Source of the DNA: Phascolarctobacterium sp.
GTDB lineage: Bacteria > Bacillota > Negativicutes > Acidaminococcales > Acidaminococcaceae
Assembly: GCA_022718015.1 (NCBI GenBank)
Contig: JAIHZV010000026.1
Coordinates: 1 to 10,282 of the forward strand
DNA: 10,282 nucleotides
Direction of reading: 5' to 3'
A model generated the notes under the pieces. That model was not told where the DNA came from and did no database searches. It worked only from the letters and a program-made list of their open reading frames with translations. Position numbers and translations under genes: made by a program. This document shows positions 1 through 5,638 of the stretch, piece by piece; the first letter of the stretch is position 1; each line of letters begins with the position of its first letter.

Positions 1-390
1 AATAAATATAGTGGCAGGAATAGCGAGCCAGCTAACTTGCTGTGCTAGAATACCAAGAGAAGAAATCCAGGCAATGAAATATAAACCCATTACGGCTTCA
101 AAGTGAAATTCAAAATCAGAAGATACCTTATGATTGCTTATAAAGTAAAGAGTAGGGTATGTAAGAATCCAGAGCACTGCTATTAGTGTAGGAATTACGA
201 ACAGCGGTGAAGATAAGGGCAAGCTGGCGAGAACAGCTGGCAGTACCGCTAAAATGGCGCAGGGAACAAAACGTCGCATTTGCAGATAGGTTGCTTTGTT
301 TCCCAAGCCGTGGGAGATTTTTAAGTAGTAGATGTAGGAAAAAAGATAGAGGCAGATGCCTGTGATAATATAGGGTGTTATATTTGACAT
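1..390 (-). CDS. Partial integral membrane protein, N-terminal 130 residues, function not recognised
   Basis: The frame is open from an ATG at 388-390 to the left edge of the window, so the C-terminal part is missing. An AAGGA ribosome site lies about 10 nt upstream and a near-consensus promoter lies at 434-462, which supports this start. The protein begins MSNITPYIITGICLYLFSYI, a hydrophobic first helix, and at least three more hydrophobic stretches follow at about residues 44-60, 60-82 and 97-130, separated by short polar loops (an RR pair near residue 42; an NHKVSSDFEF loop near 85-95). There is no cleavable signal-peptide pattern, so it is a polytopic membrane protein. The layout would fit the N-terminal membrane domain of a sulfatase/LTA-synthase-like protein, but this is a loose resemblance; no catalytic motif is inside the window. 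It is divergent from the genes to the right. Confidence 0.75.
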   Translation of the reverse strand, partial: MSNITPYIITGICLYLFSYIYYLKISHGLGNKATYLQMRRFVPCAILAVLPAVLASLPLSSPLFVIPTLIAVLWILTYPTLYFISNHKVSSDFEFHFEAVMGLYFIAWISSLGILAQQVSWLAIPATIFI

Positions 391-433
391 TGTTGCTAGT
401 CCTTCTTTGTATTTTTATAGTATGGTCTAATAA

Positions 434-462
434 ATTATAGCAATAATTGACTGTAGAGTCAA
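434..462 (-). promoter_or_regulatory. Sigma-70/SigA promoter with overlapping inverted repeat, for the membrane protein gene
   Basis: On the minus strand, TTGACT (462-457) and a perfect TATAAT (439-434) are separated by exactly 17 bp, and the start codon lies 44 bases downstream of the -10 box. The -35 box is one arm of an inverted repeat, TTGACT-N4-AGTCAA (447-462), which could be an operator. The promoter call is strong; the operator is inference. Confidence 0.75.
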
Positions 463-489
463 TGCTGATAGGTAATGATGGCTTTTTTA

Positions 490-684
490 TCAGAGTAATG
501 GAAACGTGTTAGGGTTAAATTCCAAAATCAAATAAAAATTTTTACGCAGCAAGAAAAAAGCCGCACGCGGAGTAGCATTAGGCGTTTGTGTTTCCTTGGA
601 TACATGAATATGAATAGGCTCTAACCTTTCGTTAGCCCAAAAGTAAAAGGCATATCCTAAGAATGCAGCTAATATTTTAGGCAA
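490..684 (-). pseudogene. Truncated DUF4160 protein
   Basis: A TTG start at 682-684 follows a perfect AGGAGG (694-699 on the other strand) by about 9 nt. The first 38 residues (MPKILAAFLGYAFYFWANER, then EPIHIHVSK and PNAT) match the N-terminus of the DUF4160 family as I remember it: an MPxIL..GY.FYFW.NE stretch followed by EPxHxHV. Family members usually continue after NAT with a (K)xW strand and reach about 80-100 residues. Here the sequence switches to an unrelated AT-rich tail and stops at 64 aa, so the second half of the domain is missing. The switch lies next to a short repeat (534-552) that recurs at 815-833, so a small insertion or deletion event is a reasonable cause. DUF4160 proteins often accompany DUF2442 proteins in toxin/antitoxin-like pairs; no DUF2442 partner is visible here. 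It is probably non-functional. Confidence 0.6.
534..552 (+). repeat. Short direct repeat, copy 1
   Basis: The 19-nt stretch AAAAATTTTTACGCAGCAA recurs at 815-833 with one mismatch (A/T at 548 versus 829), and A-rich sequence follows both copies. This copy sits in the aberrant tail of the truncated DUF4160 frame. Much of the identity is an A5T5 run, so significance is moderate. Confidence 0.45.
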
Positions 685-699
685 TTTGCTTTGCCCTCC

Positions 700-795
700 T
701 TAAATATAAGTGGTTATAATATTATTATAACGTGATTGTTCTGCATAGTAAAGAATGAGCAGAACTAAAACAGCTATAATAATCCATTTAGGCAT
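700..795 (-). CDS. Possible 31-aa single-span membrane peptide
   Basis: An ATG at 793-795 opens a 31-codon frame starting MPKWIIIAVLVLLILYYAEQ, a classic single membrane helix with a positively charged start, followed by a polar tail. Its TAA stop (700-702) merges with the AGGAGG ribosome site of the truncated DUF4160 gene, which would suit an operon with coupled translation. Against it, there is no clear ribosome site before its own ATG and no promoter I trust. It is also AT-rich enough to be chance. It was found by reading the sequence and is not recognised as any family. Confidence 0.3.
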   Translation of the reverse strand: MPKWIIIAVLVLLILYYAEQSRYNNIITTYI

Positions 796-814
796 TGCTT
801 GCGTACTGGCGAGA

Positions 815-833
815 AAAAATTTTTACGCTGCAA
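815..833 (+). repeat. Short direct repeat, copy 2
   Basis: This is the second copy of the 19-nt element, AAAAATTTTTACGCTGCAA, matching 18 of 19 bases of the copy at 534-552. It lies just upstream, in minus-strand sense, of the possible 31-aa ORF. Confidence 0.45.
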
Positions 834-913
834 TCAAAAGACAAAATGTAACTATAAAAGTAATTTTTATGCCCTAATACTCTAAAAACATAAATGTAAA
901 GAAGTAAAAAAAC

Positions 914-959
914 ACAAAGTACTTCTAAGAGCAGATAACAAGCTCTCTTTGTCTTTTTT
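914..959. terminator. Hairpin with T-runs on both sides, possible bidirectional terminator
   Basis: An AGAGC/GCTCT stem (928-932 with 942-946, 9-nt loop) is backed by an outer ACAAAG/CTTTGT stem (914-919 with 947-952), with an 8-nt asymmetric bulge on the left side. On the plus strand it is followed by CTTTTTT (953-959). On the minus strand, after the other arm, comes GTTTTTTT. It would insulate the promoter at 1008-1036 from the left part. The asymmetric bulge weakens the call. Confidence 0.45.
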
Positions 960-1007
960 AATATTTTGCGCGATAGAAAAATTTCTGAAAAAATACAGTT
1001 AATCCTA

Positions 1008-1036
1008 TAGACAACTGCGGTTAACTATGCTATAAT
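1008..1036 (+). promoter_or_regulatory. Extended -10 promoter for the 229-aa protein gene
   Basis: TAGACA (1008-1013), a 17-bp spacer, then TATAAT (1031-1036) with an extended TG (1028-1029). Transcription should start near 1043, giving a leader of about 220 nt. An inverted repeat AGTTAA (997-1002) / TTAACT (1021-1026) brackets the -35 box and may be an operator; that part is inference. Confidence 0.7.
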
Positions 1037-1042
1037 TACAAC

Positions 1043-1261
1043 GTCAGCAAGTGATAGTATCTTTCAATAAGCATAGAGAAAGGAGAGATAGAACTGCTTA
1101 GATGAATCTGAGCAACAGATGTTAAATGTACAAAACAGGAATATTTTTATTATGCTGACTTAGGTAAGTTCATAGTTCATTATAGTAACCCTTGTACAAA
1201 ACTTGTAAAATGAAAAATTCTCAGGATAGAGTTTTTCAAATAAGAAATAGGATGGTGTAAT
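1043..1261 (+). other. Long 5' leader of the 229-aa protein gene
   Basis: About 220 nt separate the predicted transcription start from the ATG at 1262. The leader holds a purine-rich AAAGGAGAG (about 1080-1087) and, 14-15 nt further on, a seven-codon frame (ATG at 1102, peptide MNLSNRC, stop TAA). It also holds a 10-bp direct repeat, TGTACAAAAC, at 1127-1136 and 1193-1202. I do not recognise a riboswitch or T-box, and there is no clear terminator before the gene. Confidence 0.35.
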
Positions 1262-1951
1262 ATGAGAAGATGTAAAAACGCTTCAATAAGGGAAAACTTG
1301 CTATTCCAACGTAGATACTGTGTAACTCCGGAGGTTAGAGAACAATTAGCCGAAAAATTCAAGGTTACTGTAGAGGCCTATGAAGAATTACCGCCATGGT
1401 ACAGCACATTTAATGCAGACGGCAGTGATATTCGTCTTAAGGATGATATCATAATGTTTCGCGTGTGTGATTTAAAGAATTTTATCGAATATTATCCAGT
1501 TTTTCCAGCTACGGAAGGCTTGAGACTGTTGCGTAAGTGGAAGATGGAAATACCGCCTAAGATGACAGCTTTTGCTTACGATTATTCTCAAGAAATACCT
1601 TCTAAAGACAATGCCTGTCTGCGAAGCCTGATTGCCTTTTCCAGATTGTTTATGCTTGATAAAGGCAAGCAGCATTCCAAAATGGCTTATGGCTTTAACA
1701 ATCTGTATCAGCAGCTGCACTATGCGTCTTACTGTGAGGTCGCTGCTGAACCGGTAAGACTTGTTAATGCGGTTTTGGGTGAATATATTGCGAGCACGCA
1801 TACGCTACATTATGGCGATAGCAGGACGTTTCGGGAGTTCATTGCCTATCTCAATCACAGCTTTAGCTTATTGAAATTTAAGGATAGCAACTTTGACAGA
1901 CTGCGCGACAAGCTGAAGGAAGCTTATCCTGATGAGGAAATATATTTCTAA
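1262..1951 (+). CDS. Hypothetical protein, 229 aa, unknown family
   Basis: An ATG at 1262 is preceded by AGGATGG (1249-1255), and an in-frame stop at 1241 rules out a longer start. The protein looks soluble: no signal peptide and no membrane helix. The N-terminus is basic (MRRCKNASIRENLLFQRRYC), followed by a charged helical stretch (PEVREQLAEKF, about 24-34) and a Trp/Tyr-rich segment (PPWYSTF, about 44-50). The middle is mixed, and the C-terminal third is rich in Tyr, His and Phe, ending with a highly charged helix (about 210-225). There are scattered cysteines but no paired CxxC, no Walker motif and no clear helix-turn-helix. I do not recognise the family. It is transcribed alone: its own strong promoter at 1008-1036 and its own terminator at 1963-2008. 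Base composition is more AT-rich than the polyamine genes downstream, which may point to a lineage-specific or acquired gene, but this is weak evidence. Confidence 0.8.
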   Translation: MRRCKNASIRENLLFQRRYCVTPEVREQLAEKFKVTVEAYEELPPWYSTFNADGSDIRLKDDIIMFRVCDLKNFIEYYPVFPATEGLRLLRKWKMEIPPKMTAFAYDYSQEIPSKDNACLRSLIAFSRLFMLDKGKQHSKMAYGFNNLYQQLHYASYCEVAAEPVRLVNAVLGEYIASTHTLHYGDSRTFREFIAYLNHSFSLLKFKDSNFDRLRDKLKEAYPDEEIYF

Positions 1952-1962
1952 TATTTAAAATG

Positions 1963-2008
1963 AAGAGCTTTAGGTCTTTCTCATTAAGGAAGGCGTAAGG
2001 CTCTTTTC
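1963..2008 (+). terminator. Rho-independent terminator after the 229-aa protein gene
   Basis: A 10-bp outer stem (AAGAGCTTTA 1963-1972 with TAAGGCTCTT 1996-2005, one G-U pair) encloses an inner 5-bp stem (1976-1980 with 1989-1993) and is followed by a short T-run (2004-2007). The stem is convincing; the T-tract is short. Confidence 0.6.
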
Positions 2009-2038
2009 GTAATACAGCCAAAAAATCCTAAAAAACTG

Positions 2039-2067
2039 TTGACACCTTCATAAATATGTGTTATCAT
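2039..2067 (+). promoter_or_regulatory. Promoter of the tandem leucine tRNA genes
   Basis: A perfect TTGACA (2039-2044), a 17-bp spacer, and TATCAT (2062-2067) with an extended TG (2059-2060). The predicted start near 2074 leaves a leader of about 30 nt before the first tRNA. Confidence 0.8.
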
Positions 2068-2105
2068 ATACCTGTTGCTAATGTAACAACTGAGTAAATG
2101 AATAT

Positions 2106-2191
2106 GCGGTAGTGGCGGAACGGCAGACGCGCTAGCCTCAGGAGCTAGTGGGGGAGACCCCGTGGAGGTTCAAATCCTCTCTACCGCACCA
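2106..2191 (+). tRNA. tRNA-Leu (anticodon CAG)
   Basis: Acceptor arms GCGGTAG and CTACCGC pair over 7 bp and the gene encodes its own CCA end. The anticodon loop CTCAGGA on a CTAGC/GCTAG stem gives anticodon CAG, reading CUG codons. The long variable arm (TGGGGGAGACCCCGT) marks a class II leucine tRNA, and the T-arm carries TTCAAAT. Total length is 86 nt including CCA. Confidence 0.95.
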
Positions 2192-2220
2192 TTTTTATTT
2201 ATGAAGTTTATCCCAAAGAC

Positions 2221-2306
2221 GCGGTCGTGGTGGAACGGCAGACACGCCACTTTGAGGGGGTGGTGGGAGAAATCCCGTGTGGGTTCAAATCCCACCGACC
2301 GCACCA
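2221..2306 (+). tRNA. tRNA-Leu (anticodon GAG)
   Basis: Acceptor arms GCGGTCG/CGACCGC are followed by an encoded ACCA. The anticodon loop TTGAGGG on a CCACT/GGTGG stem (closing T-G pair) gives GAG, reading CUC/CUU. The variable arm is long, as expected for class II, and the T-loop is TTCAAAT. It lies 29 nt after the CAG gene with no promoter or terminator between them, so the two are co-transcribed. Confidence 0.93.
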
Positions 2307-2323
2307 AATTGTAACTAGTGAGG

Positions 2324-2350
2324 ACTTATGCTAACGCATAGGTTTTTTTT
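2324..2350 (+). terminator. Terminator of the tandem leucine tRNAs
   Basis: The stem ACTTATGC (2324-2331) / GCATAGGT (2336-2343) has 8 bp with one G-U pair and a TAAC loop, and is followed by a run of eight T (2343-2350). Confidence 0.85.
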
Positions 2351-2393
2351 ATTTTCTATTTTTCATTTTTTTGCCTGTAAAATACTCTAATAT

Positions 2394-2422
2394 TTGGAGA
2401 TATGACAAAAATATGCTATAAT
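2394..2422 (+). promoter_or_regulatory. Promoter of the symporter gene
   Basis: TTGGAG (2394-2399), a 17-bp spacer, and TATAAT (2417-2422) with an extended TG (2414-2415). The -10 box covers the upstream ATG at 2421, so that ATG cannot be the start of a gene transcribed from here. Confidence 0.75.
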
Positions 2423-2456
2423 GTCTTTATCAAAAAATACGAGGGGAGATAATTCA

Positions 2457-3860
2457 ATGTTTGGTGAAATTATCGGTGCAATCAGCAATTTTATGTATAG
2501 TTATTTGCTGATTATCATGCTCATCGGTGTAGGCCTGTACTACACCCTGCGTACTCGTCTGGTGCAGGTACGCTTATTTAGGGAAACTATTCGTGTTATT
2601 TTGGAGAAGCCTGTTGGCGAAGGTTCTGTTTCTTCGTTCCAGGCGCTTATGGTTTCTACTGCGTCTCGCGTAGGTACTGGTAACATTATCGGTATTTCTA
2701 CTGCTATCTGCTTAGGCGGCTATGGCGCTGTGTTCTGGATGTGGGTTATCGCTGTTGTCGGCGGTGCTTCCGCTTTTATCGAGAGCACGCTGGCGCAGAT
2801 TTACAAAAAACATGGTCCGCATGGCAGCTACGGCGGCCCTGCTTACTACATTGAGGCTGCGCTGGGCAGTCGTGCGCTGGCAGTTACCTTTGCTGTTGCG
2901 CTGATTGTTACCTATGGCTGCGGCTTTAATATGCTGTGCTCCTACAACCTGCAGTCTACGTTTGCAGCTTTAAGCTTCTATAATCCTGAGACTACTCCAT
3001 GGATTATCGGCGCTGTGGAGGCTGTGCTCGTTGGCTACTGCCTGTTGGGCGGCGGCAAGCGCGTTATCAAGGCTACCTCTACGCTGGTGCCGCTGATGGG
3101 CGTCATCTATATTTCTGTTGCTTTTATTCTGACGATTATGCATATCGACCTGCTGCCGGCTGTTGTTGGCAATATCTTCAGTGAAGCCTTTGATTTTGCT
3201 GCTATCTTTGGCGGCTTTGCTGGCAGCTGCATGATGTTTGGTATCAAACGCGGTCTGTACAGCAACGAGGCCGGTGTTGGTTCTGCGCCGAACGCTGCTG
3301 CTGCTGCGGACGTTTCTCATCCGGTTAAGCAAGGTCTGGTTCAGATGCTGTCTGTATTTATCGATACGCTGCTCATCTGCACCGCGACTGCCTTCATGTG
3401 CCTGAGCTCCGGCGTTGAGCCGACGAAGGAGCTGGCTGGTGCGCCGTATGTACAGGCTGCTCTGGCTGCATCTATGGGCGAGTACGCTAAGCTGTTCATT
3501 ACCGTGTCCATGGTTTTGTTTGCCTTCACTACGCTGCTGGGCAACCTGTACTATGTGGACAACGCGTTCGCTTATGTGCTGAAGCGTATTCCTGGCAAAA
3601 CCTTTACGCTGTGCTACCGCATTCTGGCCTGCGTGCTGATTTTCATCGGCGCCGGCTCCAGCATGGGTACGATGTGGGATTTGGCGGACGTAACCATGGG
3701 CTTCATGGCGATCATCAACCTGCCGGTTATCTGCATTCTGGGCGCTCCTGCTCTGCGTGCGCTGGACGATTATGTTGAGCAGCGCGATGAGGGCAAGAAT
3801 CCCGTGTTCAAGGCAAGCAAGATCGGTATCGAGCAGAAGCTTGATTATTGGCAGGATTAA
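2457..3860 (+). CDS. Alanine/glycine:cation (sodium) symporter, AGCS family
   Basis: This inner-membrane secondary transporter takes up small neutral amino acids (alanine, glycine, possibly others) with Na+. The start chosen is the ATG at 2457, 8 nt after GAGGGGAG (2441-2448). The longer frame from 2421 begins inside the -10 promoter box and would add 12 unlikely residues. The product is 467 aa, normal for the family, with many hydrophobic helices. Family signatures are present: GTGNIIG at residues 73-79, the GxxxAxxWMW-type segment and following acidic helix about 90-110, and SNEAGVGSAP from residue 269, then a HPVKQGL...FIDT stretch typical of AGCS proteins. The ending EQKLDYWQD is cytoplasmic and charged. 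It is a single-gene unit between leucine tRNA genes, and the next tRNA promoter begins 3 nt after its stop. No terminator of its own is visible, so its transcript probably runs into the tRNA and ends at 4000-4031. The exact substrate cannot be read from the sequence. Confidence 0.92.
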   Translation: MFGEIIGAISNFMYSYLLIIMLIGVGLYYTLRTRLVQVRLFRETIRVILEKPVGEGSVSSFQALMVSTASRVGTGNIIGISTAICLGGYGAVFWMWVIAVVGGASAFIESTLAQIYKKHGPHGSYGGPAYYIEAALGSRALAVTFAVALIVTYGCGFNMLCSYNLQSTFAALSFYNPETTPWIIGAVEAVLVGYCLLGGGKRVIKATSTLVPLMGVIYISVAFILTIMHIDLLPAVVGNIFSEAFDFAAIFGGFAGSCMMFGIKRGLYSNEAGVGSAPNAAAAADVSHPVKQGLVQMLSVFIDTLLICTATAFMCLSSGVEPTKELAGAPYVQAALAASMGEYAKLFITVSMVLFAFTTLLGNLYYVDNAFAYVLKRIPGKTFTLCYRILACVLIFIGAGSSMGTMWDLADVTMGFMAIINLPVICILGAPALRALDDYVEQRDEGKNPVFKASKIGIEQKLDYWQD

Positions 3861-3862
3861 GC

Positions 3863-3892
3863 TGGACAGTAAAGCCTTGTCTATGCTATAAT
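3863..3892 (+). promoter_or_regulatory. Promoter of the third leucine tRNA
   Basis: TGGACA (3863-3868), an 18-bp spacer, and TATAAT (3887-3892) with an extended TG (3884-3885). It begins 3 nt after the symporter stop codon. The predicted start lies within a few bases of the tRNA 5' end, so little or no 5' trimming would be needed. Confidence 0.7.
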
Positions 3893-3901
3893 ATGCTATA
3901 T

Positions 3902-3986
3902 GCGAGTGTGGCGGAACTGGCAGACGCACTAGACTTAGGATCTAGCGCCTTGCGGCGTGCAGGTTCGATTCCTGTCACTCGCACCA
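3902..3986 (+). tRNA. tRNA-Leu (anticodon UAG)
   Basis: Acceptor arms GCGAGTG/CACTCGC are followed by an encoded ACCA. The anticodon loop CTTAGGA on a CTAGA/TCTAG stem gives TAG, reading CUA and, by wobble, other CUN codons. The long variable arm (GCCTTGCGGCGT) and TTCGATT T-loop complete a class II leucine tRNA of 85 nt. With the CAG and GAG genes upstream, all three CUN-reading isoacceptors lie within 1.9 kb. Confidence 0.96.
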
Positions 3987-3999
3987 TTTGCAAAATTTA

Positions 4000-4031
4000 G
4001 GGCTGTTGTATTTGTGCAACAGTCCTTTTTT
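4000..4031 (+). terminator. Rho-independent terminator after tRNA-Leu(UAG)
   Basis: GGGCTGTTG (4000-4008) pairs with CAACAGTCC (4017-4025) over 9 bp with one G-U pair and an 8-nt loop, followed by TTTTTT (4026-4031). It separates the tRNA/symporter unit from the polyamine operon. Confidence 0.9.
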
Positions 4032-4044
4032 ATGTATAAAATGC

Positions 4045-4073
4045 TTGCTGAAATGTGCTAAAAATGTTACGAT
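4045..4073 (+). promoter_or_regulatory. Probable promoter of the polyamine operon
   Basis: TTGCTG (4045-4050), a 17-bp spacer, and TACGAT (4068-4073) with an extended TG (4065-4066). Matches to consensus are only partial, but it is the best candidate between the terminator at 4031 and the gene at 4134. It predicts a leader of about 55 nt. Confidence 0.5.
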
Positions 4074-4133
4074 AAAAGGACAGAAGAAAATCTCATCTTT
4101 CTTTTGATTTTATGCATAAATCTAGGAGACAAA

Positions 4134-5582
4134 ATGGGGAACTTATCACAAACTTCAGCGCCCGTGTACGAAGCATTGGAGCGCTTTCGTAAAAAACGCG
4201 TGGTACCCTTCGACGTACCAGGCCATAAGCGCGGACGGGGCAATCCGGAGCTGCGCGATTTATTAGGAGAAAAATGCGTAAACTTGGATGTCAATTCCAT
4301 GAAGCCGCTGGATAATCTTTGCCATCCTGTATCCGTTATCCGTGATGCGGAGGAGCTGGCTGCTGAAGCCTTTGGCGCGGCGCATGCTTTCTTTATGGTT
4401 GGCGGCACGACGTCCTCGGTGCAGAGCATGGTACTTTCATCCTGCAAGGCCGGCGACAAGATTATTCTGCCGCGTAATGTGCATAAGAGTGTTATCAACG
4501 CACTCGTTTTGAACGGCGCCATTCCGGTTTATATTAATCCGCAGGTCGACAGCAAGCTGGGTATCTCTCTGGGCATGGAAATTGGCGAGGTGGAGAAGGC
4601 TATCAAGGCTAATCCTGAGGCGACTGCTGTGCTCGTGAACAATCCGACCTATTATGGCATCTGCTCTGATTTGCGCAGCATCGTGAAGCTGGCACATGAG
4701 CATAATATGCTGTGCCTTGTGGACGAGGCGCACGGTACGCATTTTTACTTTGGCAAGAATATGCCGGTCAATGCGATGGCTGCAGGTGCAGACATGGCAT
4801 CTGTTTCTATGCACAAATCCGGCGGCAGCCTGACGCAGAGCAGTCTTTTGCTGACAGGTCCGAACGTGAACTGGGAATATGTCAGCCAGATTATCAACCT
4901 GACGCAGACTACGAGCGCGTCCTATCTGCTGCTCTCTAGTCTGGATATTTCGCGTCGTAATCTTTATCTGCGCGGCGAAGCATCCTTCGGCAAGGTGCAG
5001 GAGATGGCGGAGTATGCGCGTGAGGAGATTAACAGCATCGGCGGCTTTTATGCCTATGGCCGTGAGCTGAAGAACGGCAGCAGTATTTATGATTTTGACG
5101 TGACGAAGCTGTCTGTCTATACGCGTGATATCGGTCTTGCCGGTATCGAGGTGTATGATCTGCTGCGTGACGAGTATGATATACAGATTGAGTTTGGCGA
5201 TATTGCCAATATCCTGGCCTATATTTCTATCGGCGACCGTATTCAGGATATTGAACGCCTTGTGGGTGCTTTGGCAGATATCAAGCGCCTGTATTCCAAG
5301 GATCCGTCGCAGATGCTCAATACGGAATATATTGCGCCGGAGGTTGTTGTTTCGCCGCAGAAAGCCTTCTATGCGAAGGACGAATCTCTGCCTATCCGCG
5401 AGACTGCCGGACGCATCTGCAGTGAGTTCGTAATGTGCTATCCGCCGGGTATTCCTATTCTGGCGCCTGGCGAGGTTATTACGAAGGATATTATTGATTA
5501 TATTATTTACGCGAAGGAGAAAGGCTGCTCTATGCAGGGGCCTGAGGATCCGGAGGTTAATAATATAAATGTGCTTATTTAA
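4134..5582 (+). CDS. speA: Arginine decarboxylase, PLP fold type I, Bacillus SpeA type
   Basis: It converts arginine to agmatine and CO2 in the cytoplasm, the entry step of this pathway. The ATG at 4134 follows TAGGAGA (4123-4129) closely; a TTG 30 nt upstream in frame would place the ribosome site inside the gene and is rejected. The 482-aa length and collinear motifs match Bacillus subtilis SpeA. These are PGHK at 29-32, an AEAFGA segment followed by a GGTTSS phosphate-binding loop, PRNVHKS, the cofactor-ring aspartate in DEAHG (D197-G201), and the PLP lysine K228 in SMHKSGGSLTQSS. The C-terminal domain carries CYPPGIPILAPGE and GPEDPE. The same family includes lysine and ornithine decarboxylases, so the substrate is inferred from context. 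The agmatine deiminase four genes downstream makes arginine the clear choice. It is first in the operon, with speE starting 56 nt after its stop and no terminator between. Confidence 0.93.
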   Translation: MGNLSQTSAPVYEALERFRKKRVVPFDVPGHKRGRGNPELRDLLGEKCVNLDVNSMKPLDNLCHPVSVIRDAEELAAEAFGAAHAFFMVGGTTSSVQSMVLSSCKAGDKIILPRNVHKSVINALVLNGAIPVYINPQVDSKLGISLGMEIGEVEKAIKANPEATAVLVNNPTYYGICSDLRSIVKLAHEHNMLCLVDEAHGTHFYFGKNMPVNAMAAGADMASVSMHKSGGSLTQSSLLLTGPNVNWEYVSQIINLTQTTSASYLLLSSLDISRRNLYLRGEASFGKVQEMAEYAREEINSIGGFYAYGRELKNGSSIYDFDVTKLSVYTRDIGLAGIEVYDLLRDEYDIQIEFGDIANILAYISIGDRIQDIERLVGALADIKRLYSKDPSQMLNTEYIAPEVVVSPQKAFYAKDESLPIRETAGRICSEFVMCYPPGIPILAPGEVITKDIIDYIIYAKEKGCSMQGPEDPEVNNINVLI

Positions 5583-5638
5583 CTAAGCGACGGTTTGGCG
5601 TAAGCTGTACTATATATTTTGATGAAGGAAGTGATTGC

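Larger units (their letters stand above)
796..1007. other. AT-rich intergenic stretch without a supported gene
   Basis: Apart from the repeat copy at 815-833 and the hairpin at 914-959, I see nothing coding that I would defend. A 40-codon plus-strand frame (755-877) ends here but has no good ribosome site or recognisable product. The stretch runs up to the -35 box of the promoter for the 229-aa protein gene. Confidence 0.5.

Noticed and set aside
538..575. CCG-CGTG-CGG plus T-run on the minus strand as a terminator inside the DUF4160 frame
   Set aside because: The stem is only three base pairs, too weak to call.
713..731. Perfect inverted repeat GTTATAAT-ATT-ATTATAAC as an operator
   Set aside because: Entirely A/T apart from the end bases in a very AT-rich stretch, so it is likely by chance.
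755..877. 40-codon plus-strand frame ending before the hairpin at 914-959
   Set aside because: No proper ribosome site, no recognisable product, and part of it is the 19-nt repeat; the TATAAT upstream (715-720) lies in a generic AT palindrome.
1119..1163. 14-codon leader peptide frame
   Set aside because: No ribosome site and no codon run that would suggest attenuation.
2970..3929. 319-codon minus-strand frame opposite the symporter and tRNA
   Set aside because: It runs through the tRNA-Leu(UAG) promoter and part of the tRNA, has no ribosome site and low-complexity polar composition; a shadow.
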